Assembly: GCF_964340395.1 (NCBI RefSeq)
Contig: NC_135558.1
Coordinates: forward strand, 21,881,371-21,945,370
From: Glandiceps talaboti
Lineage: Eukaryota > Hemichordata > Enteropneusta > Spengelidae
Reading direction: 5' to 3'
Length of the DNA: 64,000 nucleotides
The notes beneath the pieces are model-generated. The model was not told where the DNA came from, ran no database searches, and worked only from the letters and a program-made list of their open reading frames with translations. The translations under genes and the position numbers were made by a program. Below, piece after piece: positions 13,185 to 25,229 of this stretch (positions are counted from its first letter, which is position 1; each line of letters begins with the position of its first letter).

Positions 13185-13625
13185 AGATTCAGTAGTGCTA
13201 TAGGCATGGTGAAATGTCTGTGTGTGTGTGTGTGTGTGTGTAAATGACTTAAAGTCAAAAAACGCCAGATCGATTGATTCTTAGGGGTATGTAAATTAAG
13301 ATTTGTTGATGACATGATGATTCCATTAGTAATATGCAAATTATGTCTTTTTGGTCAACAATCTTTAATTCTAAAACTACCCAGCAGATTGGGCTGAAAT
13401 TTAAAGAGGAGTGCATCTGGGGGTGTATAGATCAAGAAATATTAAGCATATACATTTGTAATGATCTCATCAGTGATTTTACCTAACAACAAGAGCATGC
13501 CCATACATGTATATTGCAAAGATAACAGGGTTGGATAGGCAATCAGCCAGTCATTCAGCAAATCAACACCTATGCCTAGCATGGATCAGCATGTGCATAA
13601 ACATTTTTTAAAACTGTACAGTTGT
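13185..13625 (+). repeat. CA/GT-core interspersed repeat copy
   Basis: It starts with 'agtgctataggcatggtgaaatg', then (GT)n, then 'aaatgacttaaagtcaaaaa', and ends with 'aacagggttggatagg' and 'catgctgatccatgc'-like sequence. It is the reverse orientation of copies at 19425-19680 and 21780-22590. Confidence 0.75.
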
Positions 13626-15130
13626 GCCACAGTGCCATTGGTGCTATTTTTCAGTTTGTCACATAGGTACTTGATGTAAAAATTATGGAAAGCCAGTATG
13701 TATGAAGAATTTGTCATCAGTTGTGTAATTTCATCACATCATGTTTTCTTTGACACTTAGTATTGTTAATGTAATGGTTACTGTTGTATGTCTATATCTC
13801 TATCATGAATAGTTTTGTAAATTGATGAACAAGGTCAATTAAAGCTGTTCTACAGGTATCTACAACTCAATTGGACTTTTTGTTTCATTTTTGTCACACT
13901 CATCAACATTTACACTTGAGAGTCCATGACTCATTTACGTAGAGTCCCAAGACTTACTGCTCAAAGTGTGATTACATCTCACACCACGTGGTCCGACATA
14001 GGTCTCAGTTACTACCCACACGCCTCTGATTTCCACCAACCAATGAATAGGGAAGGCAGTGTTAGTGATTAAGGGGGAGGGGGCTATTCAGATTTGTTCA
14101 TGCCAAGTTGATCTGTGCCATTTTCAATTTTTTTCTTAATTTTTGTCAAAAATAATATTTTCAACTTCTCAAATAGTACTTGTTAGATTGCTTTGATATC
14201 TGGTGTGTAGATTCTCAGATTTGTTAATTTCAAGTCAGTACAAGTTCTTTTCTATTTTTTGGTATTTTTTTGAACGAGTGAATTCAATGACCCATGCGCA
14301 GTTTGACCAAGGCCATATTGGGCATCAGCATATTAGGCTGGTGAGTAGTCATTTTTTTTTTACCTTCTGTAAGGAAGGTTATATAATAGAGGTGAAAAGT
14401 CTGTGTCTGTCTGTCTGTATCACCATTTTCTAAAAAACGACTGGATCAATTCAAACGAAATTTGGTAGACGTGTTTCATAGGGTAATCGCAAGAACTGAC
14501 CAGGTTTTGGTAAACATACCGTGAATATTAATGAGCAATTTGCATAATGAATGGTTTTCAGTAATTAGGCTATATCTCAAGAATGCACTTTTCAAATTCA
14601 ATATAATTTGGTAAATACATTTGTGATACCAAAGCACATCTGTCCTGAAAATAGTATCGTTTTAATAAGATATTGTCATTTTTCGGTAATTAGACGTTTA
14701 GGCCACAAAAAAAGAAAGTTGTTTCTGGTCACAAAACTTTGTCAAAAGTGGTGTGACGATGCACTTATTTGTTTTAATTGTTCATGATTAATTCTGCAGT
14801 TGTCTTCCCTGAAGGAGTAATTGATGTAGGGAGAAAGTTATGCACACTGACCAGAAACAATTCTTATTAATTCTTGACCTTAAAAACTCCTGCCGTGAGA
14901 GATCTATGCTCCAATGTTCTATAAAACCTTCCCATTATTACATGTGTGGTTGGCCGTAAGATCGCATCTGCAGGCAATCATGCTGGAGAATTCGCCTACA
15001 TAACTTCATACGATCTCTTCACTATTTCAAAATCAAAAATCTTGTTTTTACTTCGTTCGATTCTCTTTCTTACTAGTTTGTGCATGATCGAATGTTTGTC
15101 CAGTGTGATAATCTCCCAGCAGATGAGAGA
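13626..15130. other. Intergenic DNA with a dispersed repeat
   Basis: No gene recognised. At about 14360-14700 a repeat begins TTACCTTCTGTAAGGAAGGT and continues with (CTGT)n. The same head occurs at about 40047 followed by (GT)n. Confidence 0.5.
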
Positions 15131-15134
15131 TAAA

Positions 15135-15640
15135 TAGCCTGTTCAGACTACGAATTTTGTGTAGGGCCAGGCCATGGCCAGGTTCTGGTCTGGGACAAAA
15201 AAACAGGTGTGAACGGTTTAGCCAGGGCCTGGCCCGGACAAGATTTGGTCCCAGACGAGAAGGTGGTTCAGGCCCTGGCCTGGGCCGGGCCTGGTCTTGT
15301 CCCAGAGCAAAAACGTCTGTGTGAATGCAGACCTTGTCCCAGATGACGCCCTCTCATGTTGACCTACAGTATATGTTGACCTTTTTACTATTGTCTAAGC
15401 GTCCCGTGAATGTGTAATGTTATTATCAGTTGGAAAGTAAACAATTATCGAAGTCAGCCATAATTAACAATAGTAGCGTTGATGTGACTGAGGGTGCTGT
15501 TTTTGTCCTAGACTCGATGACGACAAATATGCAATCTGAACGCAGACCAAAAGTTAACACCTGATTAATTTGTTTACTGGGACCAGGCCGTGGCAAGGTT
15601 TTTTACATATGTGAACACCCTTAAAGCAAACTGTTGATGT
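15135..15640. mobile_element. Candidate nonautonomous DNA transposon
   Basis: The ends carry related phrases: 'agggccaggccatggccagg' near the left, and near the right 'gaccaggccgtggcaagg' followed by 'tgtgaacacccttaa'. Inner blocks of CAGG/CCTGG are palindromic. The style resembles PIF/Harbinger-like MITEs, but exact ends and target duplication are unclear. Confidence 0.4.
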
Positions 15641-17172
<1,532 letters not shown>

Positions 17173-17379
17173 TGGATGAGCAGGCATTAAAACAATGAGT
17201 ACTGTGTACTAAATGTCCAACCTCTCTCCTCTTGATTTTTATTATCAAACAGAAAGGAGCATAAACCTCAAACAGAGGTGATTTCATGGCATCAATAGAA
17301 CAAAGCATTTTCTCACACCAAGAATCACACACATCTTTGATGCACTCATTCATTTTAAACAATTTTACATCTACACCTC

Positions 17380-17470
17380 CTATGTAATGTCCCCACCAAA
17401 TACCAAGCAATTGGTCAGGTGGTTTTTGACTTTAAAGTAATTTACACACACACACACACACACACATTTC
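17380..17470 (-). repeat. CA-core interspersed repeat fragment
   Basis: 'ccccaccaaataccaagcaa ... tttttgactttaaagt' then (CA)n and 'catttcac', the same family as 13185 in reverse orientation. Confidence 0.7.
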
Positions 17471-17605
17471 ACAAATGACAGAAAAGTTTCACCATTTTAC
17501 CTTTTTTTTATGCAAAAAAAAGTTTTAGAGTAGGAGGCTTAAACTAGGGTCGGCCAGTTTATCAGCAACACACATTTGTTTTTATTTGGCCTTATACACT
17601 GTATG

Positions 17606-17959
17606 TTACTTTGTTTCTGCAATTTCCCTGTGTAGTAACAAAAGTGCCTTTATTCCCAAGTACACATTTAACAAGGGTAAGAGATTCAAACGAATAAGCC
17701 CATCCCTACACGATTCATTTGAATATAAAAAGTAAGATGGTTGAATGGGTGGATCTTCATTTATACACAGGCCTTCTCTCTCAACCAACTCCTTGTGTAA
17801 GTGTGATCTTGATAGGAGTACTTCATCTTTACCACACATTGAAACATTGTACACAATGTAATGATGAGGAGTAGAGAAACAGGATTCTTTTGCTGCTGTT
17901 ACATGCTGACATGCCATTTGGGGGAAACCATTATATAATCCATACTCTGTGCTTTTATT
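17606..17959 (-). CDS. Last exon of unidentified minus-strand gene
   Basis: Acceptor TTCTTCTTTCAG/AAT, then 117 codons (NKSTEYGLYNGFPQMACQHV ... LLLLHREIAETK) and TAA. An AATAAA motif lies about 20 bp downstream (complement of 17581-17586), supporting a real 3' end. A hydrophobic stretch near the C-terminus (LIRLNLLPLLNVYLGIKALL) could be a membrane-active helix. Confidence 0.6.
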   Translation of the reverse strand, partial: NKSTEYGLYNGFPQMACQHVTAAKESCFSTPHHYIVYNVSMCGKDEVLLSRSHLHKELVEREGLCINEDPPIQPSYFLYSNESCRDGLIRLNLLPLLNVYLGIKALLLLHREIAETK

Positions 17960-19420
17960 CTGAAAGAAGAATAAAACATTTGTTAGAAAATCAAAAGTTC
18001 AACAAGTATTCATGAAAGAAACATCTGAAACAAGCCTTCTCAGGAGAACCCCCTCCTCCCTCCAACTAGTAGCTGTGTGGCAGTTGCATGTACTCTGCAA
18101 ACTTAAGTTTGACCTTGAAAATTAGGGGTACAATCAAAGTTCTAAGTCAAGAATGTGGATATACACATTTGAATGGTATCTTTTGGGATGAAACTTTTAC
18201 AAATATATTGAACCAAGGGTATGAGGCAACAATTCTGATGAAATCTGAAAATGATAATGAGATACATGTAATAAAGGCCCAAGTAAGATGAATGTGTATG
18301 AGTCATATTTATATACTTTCTTCTTTTTTATAAACTTATTACCTTACACATATTTGGGAATATGGGTATAATCGCAGAATAAGTTTATGATACATGTATG
18401 GCAGACTCCATAAAAAACAAGTTATATGTCATTGAATAGATTCATTCTGTTTGTTTGTTTGTTACCAAGGTTATGGAATATAATCAAGATGTAAAGTTGA
18501 CGCTTAGTACTTGAACAATGCCAGCTGATGTGCTGCTCTGCTCTAGTAATACAAAGGGGTACAACACTGCATCGAATAAACCAATCAGGATGCTTGAAAT
18601 CGTCCATGTGACCATGAATTTTCTCTCAATGCAGCATAACATAGCAGCCTTATTGACTGACTTTACAAATACCCATAAGTTTGCCCCAACAGCTTTAGCA
18701 TCCATGAACGAGGGCAGTGTGGTTACAAGCATTGGGAAAAAAAGAAGACCAGATTGTCCTACCCCTCCTTTTTTAGCAAATTGAACAAATGATGAACACA
18801 TCGCAGAGACATTACACATGAACCAAAATTTGAATCATTGCACATGCATGCAATCGGGCGGAAAAAGATACCAGTCAATCGTACGGCCATATATATGGTG
18901 CTATTCAATCTGCTTTCGTGCGTGATATACACACTGTCCAATCAAAATGTTATTTTGAAGCGAAGTTACATAGGATACAGTCTTTCTATGCATTAATGTG
19001 TCAGAAAACACAAAGTACACAGACGTCTTTATTGATGTTATTCCACTGTTGACAAACACCAGCATTTGCCCTTGATTTGACCATGAAGATGAAGGTTAAA
19101 GTCAAAGCTTGAAAGCTTGCCTCTAGAAATATACAACAAAATGTGGGTGCACACTTAACTGGTGTCAATGGGACATAATAATATTCAATTCTCATAATGG
19201 AGATTACAATAAGCCTTCAATCAAAGCTATAGTCACCAACTTGTGTTTTATGGCAAAGTTATTGTGCAAAATTTGAATGGTGTCTCTAGGTACAAAGCTT
19301 CATAATTTATTGACTATTTTGCTATTTGACCAAATCTCAGTCAATCTGCTCACTAGTTTCGGAATTATATAATTGTATACACTTTTGGCAAAAAGTCACA
19401 TTTTAGACCTTAATCTAAAT
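17960..19420. other. Intron with degraded dispersed repeats
   Basis: Phrases such as 'tttgaccttgaaaattaggggtacaatc' (18110) and 'gcatttgcccttgatttgaccatgaag' (19060) look like old interspersed repeats. ORFs at 18484-18819 are not supported by any motif. Confidence 0.4.
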
Positions 19421-19424
19421 AGCC

Positions 19425-19597
19425 CTAACAATCTTCCCACCAAATTTCAGACTGATCTGCCCTGTAGTTTTCATGTTTTTAATGATGTGATCATTTCCAT
19501 TTGAACAATTTTCCGTCTATATGCCCCAAGTAATATTCCAACCACATACCAAGGCAATCGGTTCAGCAGTTTTTGACTTTACGTCATTTACATACAT

Positions 19598-19645
<48 letters not shown>

Positions 19646-19680
19646 TTCATGAGGCCATAAGCACTACTGAACCTAATAAA
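19425..19680 (-). repeat. CA-core interspersed repeat copy
   Basis: 'cccaccaaatttcagactgatctgcc ... accaaggcaatcgg ... tttttgactttacgtcatttac' then (CA)n at 19602-19643 and 'catttcatgaggccataagcactactgaacc'. It belongs to the same family as 21780-22320. Confidence 0.8.
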
Positions 19681-19727
19681 ATAGCACAAGGGTGTTGACA
19701 ATCAGACATTAAACAATTAATTCATAC

Positions 19728-19869
19728 CTCTGTTACTGTTAGCAACCTGAAATTACTTGCTAAGGTTGCATCATCAGTATTAATTTTATTTACGTGTATC
19801 TCCACATCAGCTTGGACAGTGTTCATTTGACCACACATAAGGAATTTTCTCTCAGTTAATTCTCCGTGC
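19728..19869 (-). CDS. Exon of unidentified minus-strand gene
   Basis: 142 bp between TTTTCTAG/G and GAG/GTATGA. It reads HGELTERKFLMCGQMNTVQA ... FRLLTVTE and ends in phase 0, as the last exon requires. Confidence 0.6.
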
Positions 19870-20164
19870 CTAGAAAACAAACAGGTATTAATCAACAAAA
19901 ATCAAAATATGCCATATTCCAGTATTACAGGTCTGGACAGATCCATGATTTTATTGTTTGACCACTAGGAGCACTGTTCATAAGCTATTTTTGGCATGAA
20001 ATGAGGGCTAGGGGGCATGAAATGAGGGCTATGGGGCATGAACAGATGTCAAAACATTTGTAATTTATTCTTTTATAATAATTATAAGTGAATGGGGCTT
20101 AATATTATACAATGATAACAAGTCTTTGTGGAAGACACAGTCCCTCCCTGCATGCAATGTGTAA

Positions 20165-20565
20165 GCACTACAATGTGTCTGTAATAGGCAGGAATTGGCT
20201 TGATTTTGATAATGAGCCCTGAAGGTCACGGTCAAATGTCAAAGTCTCTAAAGATAGCTTGCATCTGATAATATTTTAATAAAGGGGTAGACACTTGAAT
20301 GGAGTCTCTATGTATTACATTTTTTGAGTCATACAGTAAATAATGATTACAATATGGCTGCCATTCAGTAAAAGTGATATGAGCACAGAAAATAATGCTT
20401 GCATATAGTTCTTTTCTTCAGTATACTTGTAAACATGATTTAATACTATAATGTGTCTGTGATAGGCAGGAATTGCCTTGATTTTGATAATTGACCCTGA
20501 AGATCAAGTTCGAAGGTCAAGGTCTCCAAAGATAGCTTGCATCTGATATAATGGGGTATGGGGCT
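20165..20565. repeat. Direct duplicate of a dispersed repeat
   Basis: 'gtgtctgtaataggcaggaattggcttgattttgataatgagccctgaagg' near 20175 recurs near 20452 with minor changes; both continue to 'gatagcttgcatctgata'. It is intronic. Confidence 0.7.
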
Positions 20566-20933
20566 AATAAATCAAGGAATCTGGCAAATGTATGACAATG
20601 AATGTTAAAATCCTTGACTGAAATTAATGAAACCAAAACATTTCCTAAACTTAAAATGCACCCCAAGAAAACAATGGTACACATTCATTTATAGTGTTTT
20701 AAACATTTTATAGGTTTCTATTTAATTATTATATTGTACTTAATGTGCATTGAAATATTTTGCATTCTTTGACAAGACAATACAGTAAAATCATAATCTA
20801 CTTTATTTAGATATGCAGACTGTTCAATTAATCTATTCTATGAGTGGGACATCAACCTATTACATGTACATCATCTACATGCTGTACTGTCTATTTTACT
20901 TTTTAAAAATAGTGCCAATGGCATTGTAGGTAC

Positions 20934-21020
20934 GTATTTTCTTTCAGTATGCGTGCAGCTTCAGGATACAGTTTCTCTCCTTCCTCTGCTGCACAACTGT
21001 TGATAGTACACTTTAATTTT
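20934..21020 (-). CDS. Exon of unidentified minus-strand gene
   Basis: 87 bp between acceptor CATTGCAG/A and donor AATAC/GTACCT. With flanking nucleotides it reads RKLKCTINSCAAEEGEKLYP ... AARILKENT. Both junction phases agree with neighbours. Confidence 0.6.
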
Positions 21021-21029
21021 CTGCAATGA

Positions 21030-21435
21030 TCATGTGGTCTTGTTGCTAGACATATTTGCATACAATTCTTTGACGATTTATTCCCATGCCTTCCCATCCA
21101 TGGTATTATATCTGCAACATACACCATCATTTAATGTTACTATGGGCATGGTCTTGTTGCTTGGCATATCTACATACAATTTAGCAATACTCATTCATTT
21201 ACCTTCCCATCATTGGTGTTATTTTGGCATTATATGTCATTGTTTACCTACTGCTATGGGTGTGGTCCTGTTGCTAAGGGCATTTACATTTTGTAAAATA
21301 ATGTTTATTCAATTGCCTACCCATCCCTGTTGTTATTATTGTCAAAAAACCTATCATTTCACTGTTGCTAAGGGCGTGGTCATGGTTGCTAGGGCCAATT
21401 ACATATCTATGACACACTCACAATTTGCAGACTAA
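21030..21435. repeat. Degenerate tandem repeat of about 103 bp
   Basis: Four imperfect units containing 'gctatgggcgtggtc', 'gttgctaggcatatttgcatacaattt' and 'acctacccatccctgttgttatt'. The same module appears at 22380-22590 and 29800-29900 beside CA-core repeats. Confidence 0.7.
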
Positions 21436-21779
21436 AAATAACACTTTCAGAATGATAACCAACTTTCATCACCAGTAGTTTGAGAGGTAAGGCTGAATAC
21501 CAAATTCACTTGCATCATCTACAAGACAGACAGACAGACAGACAGACAGGCATTTTGCCTTGAATGAACCTGTAGTTAGTTAAAGTTAGGTAGACAAAGT
21601 TTCCAAGCAACCTGAGGGAGAGATTAATTGCAGTGCCATTCATACACACTTGTTACATTATGTTAAGTACCCCATAAAAATTTTAATGGTTTAATAAGAA
21701 CAATAAAACAATCATTTCTGTACACTCCCATGGCCTAAATATTTCTGCCAGACATTTCACCAGTTTTTTTTAGCCCTAA

Positions 21780-22166
21780 ATTGCCTATCACTAATGGGAT
21801 CATGTAATTAATATCACTTGATCTGTACATCCCCAGAAACATCCCTGTGTAATTTCAGCCAAATCAACCAAGTACTTTGAAATTACAGACTTTTGATTAA
21901 AACACATTTTTAGCCCTAATTTGCATATCACTAGCAGGATCATCATGTCATGACCAATTCTTAAACTAAACATCAAAAAAAAAATCCCACCAAAGTTCAG
22001 GTCAATCTGCCCAGTATTTTTGGAGGTTTTTTTTACCCAAATCACATACCTGTGAAGCGATCATTTTCATTTGAACAGTTTCCCAACTAGACACCAAAAG
22101 TAATCTCCCCACCAAATATCGACACAGTCAGTCTGGCAGTTTTTGAGTTTAAGTCATCCACACACA

Positions 22167-22210
<44 letters not shown>

Positions 22211-22590
22211 CACACACATGCTCGCACACACGCACGCACGCACGCACGCACACACACACAGACGAACAGAAACCACACTATGCCTATAGCACTACTGAAC
22301 CTATCACAGTTCAGTTGTGCTCAAAATGTTTATCCCACATGTTGATCCATGCTAGGTATAGGTGTTCATTTGCTGAATGACTATATCCAGTTACCTATCC
22401 AACCCTGCTGGTATCTTTACAATATACATATATATGATCATTTGGGCTGTTGCCATGGGCGTGGTCATATTGCTAGATATATTTGCATACATTTTTTTAA
22501 TGTTCGTTCACTTGACTATGAATCCTCGTTGTTATCTTTGCAATATATGTGATCATTTGGCTGTTGCTATGGGCATTCAGTTTAAATCTG
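21780..22590 (-). repeat. Longest CA-core interspersed repeat copy
   Basis: Body ('aatcccaccaaagttcaggtcaatctgccc'), 'gttttgagtttaagtcatcc', a (CGCA)n/(CA)n core at 22164-22262, then 'tatgcctatagcactactgaacc' and two 103-bp-type modules. It is the most complete member of the family in this window. Confidence 0.8.
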
Positions 22591-22945
22591 GTTCCACTGG
22601 GTTGCATAAATTTAGGGTTGGTCTGGTCATGGGAAATATAAATGGGGACACACAAAAATCATGGAGAAATGTTTTTTTTACAACTTTGCTGAAACAAGTT
22701 ATCATAATGTTGGCATGTTGAAACATAGACAGTGGAGGGGAGAGGTAACACTATCTCGGAAAATATTGATACCCTACCTTATTTATCCTGACTGTTTTTA
22801 CTGATACAGAGCATACTGTTAATAGTTAATTATACCAACTCCAAAATTACATACATGTATGTTGAATATATAAAGAACAAATATTTACTAAGTAAAGAAT
22901 GGGGATGAAAAATAGCTTATCCAATAACCTTGGTGGTTATCATAC

Positions 22946-23123
22946 CTTATTTGAACCAAGTCCTTGGGTGTTTGCTGTTGCAGTACGTCTTCTTCCTTGA
23001 TAAGATTTGCAATTTCTATTACCATCATATCTAAGTCTTTTTCTCTGACACTTTTGGAAGTATAGATTGGTAACCAAGTCTGCAACAGCATTGATATTCT
23101 CAGCAGTGTAATCATTGGTATAT
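22946..23123 (-). pseudogene. 3' remainder of DIRS-split exon
   Basis: One frame reads KYTNDYTAENINAVADLVTN up to LYFQ; another reads SVREKDLDMMVIEIANLIKE through the donor AAG/GTATGA. A one-nucleotide change in the AAAA run near 23053 would join them. Alternatively a cryptic acceptor GTTGCAG at 23080 starts the second frame directly (23079-22946, 44 codons plus 2 nt), also phase-compatible with the exon at 30244. The donor phase fits the exon at 21020. Confidence 0.55.
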
Positions 23124-23315
23124 TTGAAGTTTCTACTGAAACAAATTTCTGTGAAGGAGAAAATACTCACCTTTATTATACTACTATTGAGTTTACCCAT
23201 TTGCTTTAGCCTTAACTTTGCAAATAAAAAACATCCTGTGACCCCTGACCCACCTGTGGTTGACCCACAATGCCCTATTTCCCACTCAGTACTAAAATTT
23301 GTCATACTAGACAAA
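23124..23315 (-). repeat. DIRS inverted terminal repeat, 3' side
   Basis: Shares the terminal repeat with 28630-28790 and has an extra outer extension (23124-23158, 'ttgaagtttctactgaaac...') found again only in the internal complementary region. Unequal ITR ends of this kind are known in DIRS elements. Confidence 0.82.
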
Positions 23316-23365
23316 AGGGAAAACAAGAATACTAAGAAGGAACTGTGGGGTGGAGGGAGGGAGTC

Positions 23366-23466
23366 ACCATAAAGGTGAGTATTTTCTTCTTCACAGACAT
23401 TAGTTTCAGTAGAAACTTCAATTCTGTTCATCGAAAAAACTCACCTTTATTATACTACTATTGGGT
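23366..23466. repeat. DIRS internal complementary region
   Basis: The left half (AAAGGTGAGTATTTTC ... TCAGTAGAAACTTCAA) is the reverse complement of the 23124-23175 terminus. The right half (TTCATCGAAAAAACTCACC ... ACTACTATTGGG) matches the reverse complement of the 28740-28790 terminus. This is the template arrangement used to complete and circularise DIRS DNA. Confidence 0.85.
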
Positions 23467-23496
23467 TAGAATTTGTCAGCAAACTATTTATACAAC

Positions 23497-24068
23497 CTAC
23501 TGGCTGACACAAAATGGTCCCAGAGAGCTTAATTCTGTAGCCTCCTGGGCCATATCCCTCAGGTAGTAGCTAATGAAAGAATTAGGAGACCGCCAGGAAG
23601 CAGCTTTAAGAACTTCTGCTAATGGGACTCCTGCATGTACTGCCCAAGGTGTTGAAATGGCTCTAACTTCATGGGCTGTAACTCTGGGTAGGATCAAGCG
23701 GGAAGTCTGCAAAGTCACTGGTAGTGATATGGATTGGATCAATCTGCCTTCGCTGGCACAATCACAAAATCACTCCCATTTGACGCTATAGGTACTGAGA
23801 GTACTGGCCCTCTGAGGCCTGGCGATAATAGCGACAGAGTCCCTAGAAAATCCCTTCTCAATGAGAGATTTTGCAATAATATGAATCCCTTCTCAATGAG
23901 AGATTTTTCGATAATATTAATATGAATGCTTGAAGACGAAATACCTCGGGGCTGGGGTGAACGATGTCCCGAACCTGAGTTAGGAGATTTGTCGTCTCCG
24001 GAAGCCGAATCGCACAATCGATCAGAAGAGACAGCAGCCATGAAAACCATGACCGGCCATAACAACAC
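23497..24068 (-). pseudogene. DIRS tyrosine recombinase fragment
   Basis: Minus frames in 23739-24068 and 23497-23742 together give a broken recombinase. The C-terminal part reads AHEVRAISTPWAVHAGVPL and then ASWRSPNSFISYYLRDMA, with the HxxR motif and a candidate nucleophile Tyr in SYYL. The N-terminal DNA-binding part is out of frame (GLRGPVLSVPIAS region), so the protein is not made intact. Confidence 0.8.
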
Positions 24069-24752
24069 TATTAGGAGAAGAACATCCTCCTCTTGGACCT
24101 TGTGAAGGACAAGATCTTCGAGGTAGGATTACTATTGGTGGGTAAGCATATGCATGCATGGCTTCCCACAAAATTGACAGTGCATCCACTGCAACTACCC
24201 TTGTGTCCACAGTTGGACAGACAAACATTGGCAGTTTCCTGTTGTGGCAAGTTGCAAAAAGGTCTATTGAGGGGGCTTCCCAGTGAGCGAAAATCTGATT
24301 GGCCACCTCTTGGGGAATCTCCCATTCTGTGGGCCGAATTAATTTCTGCCAAGAAAGGGCGTCGGCAATCTCGTTTAATCTTCTTGGGAGGTGACATGCT
24401 CTGAGTGTTACGTCCCTCTCTTTGCACGAAAACATTATGTCCCAAATGTGGTGACCTTGTGCCCCCCCCCCCCCCATTTTGTTTATGTATGCTACCACTG
24501 TCATGTTGGCGGAGTTGAGCAGTACTTGGCAATTCGATACCAGAGTTTAGAACTGTTGCAAGGCTAGAAACACAACTTCAGTTCTAACCAGTTGATGTCA
24601 TGCTGGCTGACTGCTGTCTCCCACTGGCCGGATGCCACCTGGCAATTGCAATGGGTTCCCCATCCCTCTTTTGAAGCGTCAGTAAACAGGGAGAGGTCCG
24701 CTTTCTGGTACACTAGGGACCTCCCTACCAACAAATGATTCTTGTCCAACAC
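24022..24752 (-). pseudogene. DIRS RNase H fragment
   Basis: The minus strand reads SLFTDASKEGWGTH (first catalytic Asp) and NWLELKLCF (catalytic Glu), then MTVVAYINKMGG preceded by SAN where relatives have an Asp, suggesting loss of a catalytic residue. A C-run at 24464-24476 shifts the frame. Then come LPRRLNEIADALS, PTEWEIPQEV, IDLFAT and VDALSILWEAMHAYAYPP, the signature block following RNase H in DIRS elements. Confidence 0.85.
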
Positions 24753-24972
24753 TCATTCTCAGTTAACATGTACAAATAGAGGTGCTAACTTGGACCAGTC
24801 GGTGATGTTGGCAAACCAGTATTCTGTTATAAGTAGACTACATGTATATTAGTATGCAATTTAGCCATGTAATTTACGTTACCAAGGTTATATTTCAGAA
24901 CCCGATGAAATATAGATCAATTGGTTCTCAACGCAATTGTTTTATTTTGAACTTACAAACTCATTCACACAT

Positions 24973-25227
24973 TCAAACAAGAAACAAGGAAGAATGAGGT
25001 GAATGACACTGATCAGTTTGTTCACCCTCCCCCTGAGGAGGGCAGACAAAGCCCCAGCTGGTAATGAAATGCATGCCCACAAAATTGGTCTCATGTGTGG
25101 GAACTAACTGCGACTTCTCGTAGCTGGGGAGGAAACCTAACCGGATTATTATGGATAACGGTTCTCGAACTTGAAGGACTAAATCCTCCTGTATCATGCT
25201 GCGAATTAGCAAATCGTTGAGATGCAA
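24973..25227 (-). pseudogene. DIRS reverse transcriptase fragment
   Basis: Contains HLNDLLIRS where an active RT has a YxDD-type motif, followed by LGFLPSYEKSQLVPTHETNF and VGMHF (primer-grip-like region). The first catalytic Asp of the pair is replaced by Asn and the N-terminal RT half is missing. Confidence 0.78.
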
Positions 25228-25229
25228 CA

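Noticed and set aside
23115-23431. Short plus and minus ORFs in the DIRS terminal repeats and ICR
   Set aside because: They merely read through ITR/ICR sequence (for example LPICFSL) that occurs at both ends of the element.
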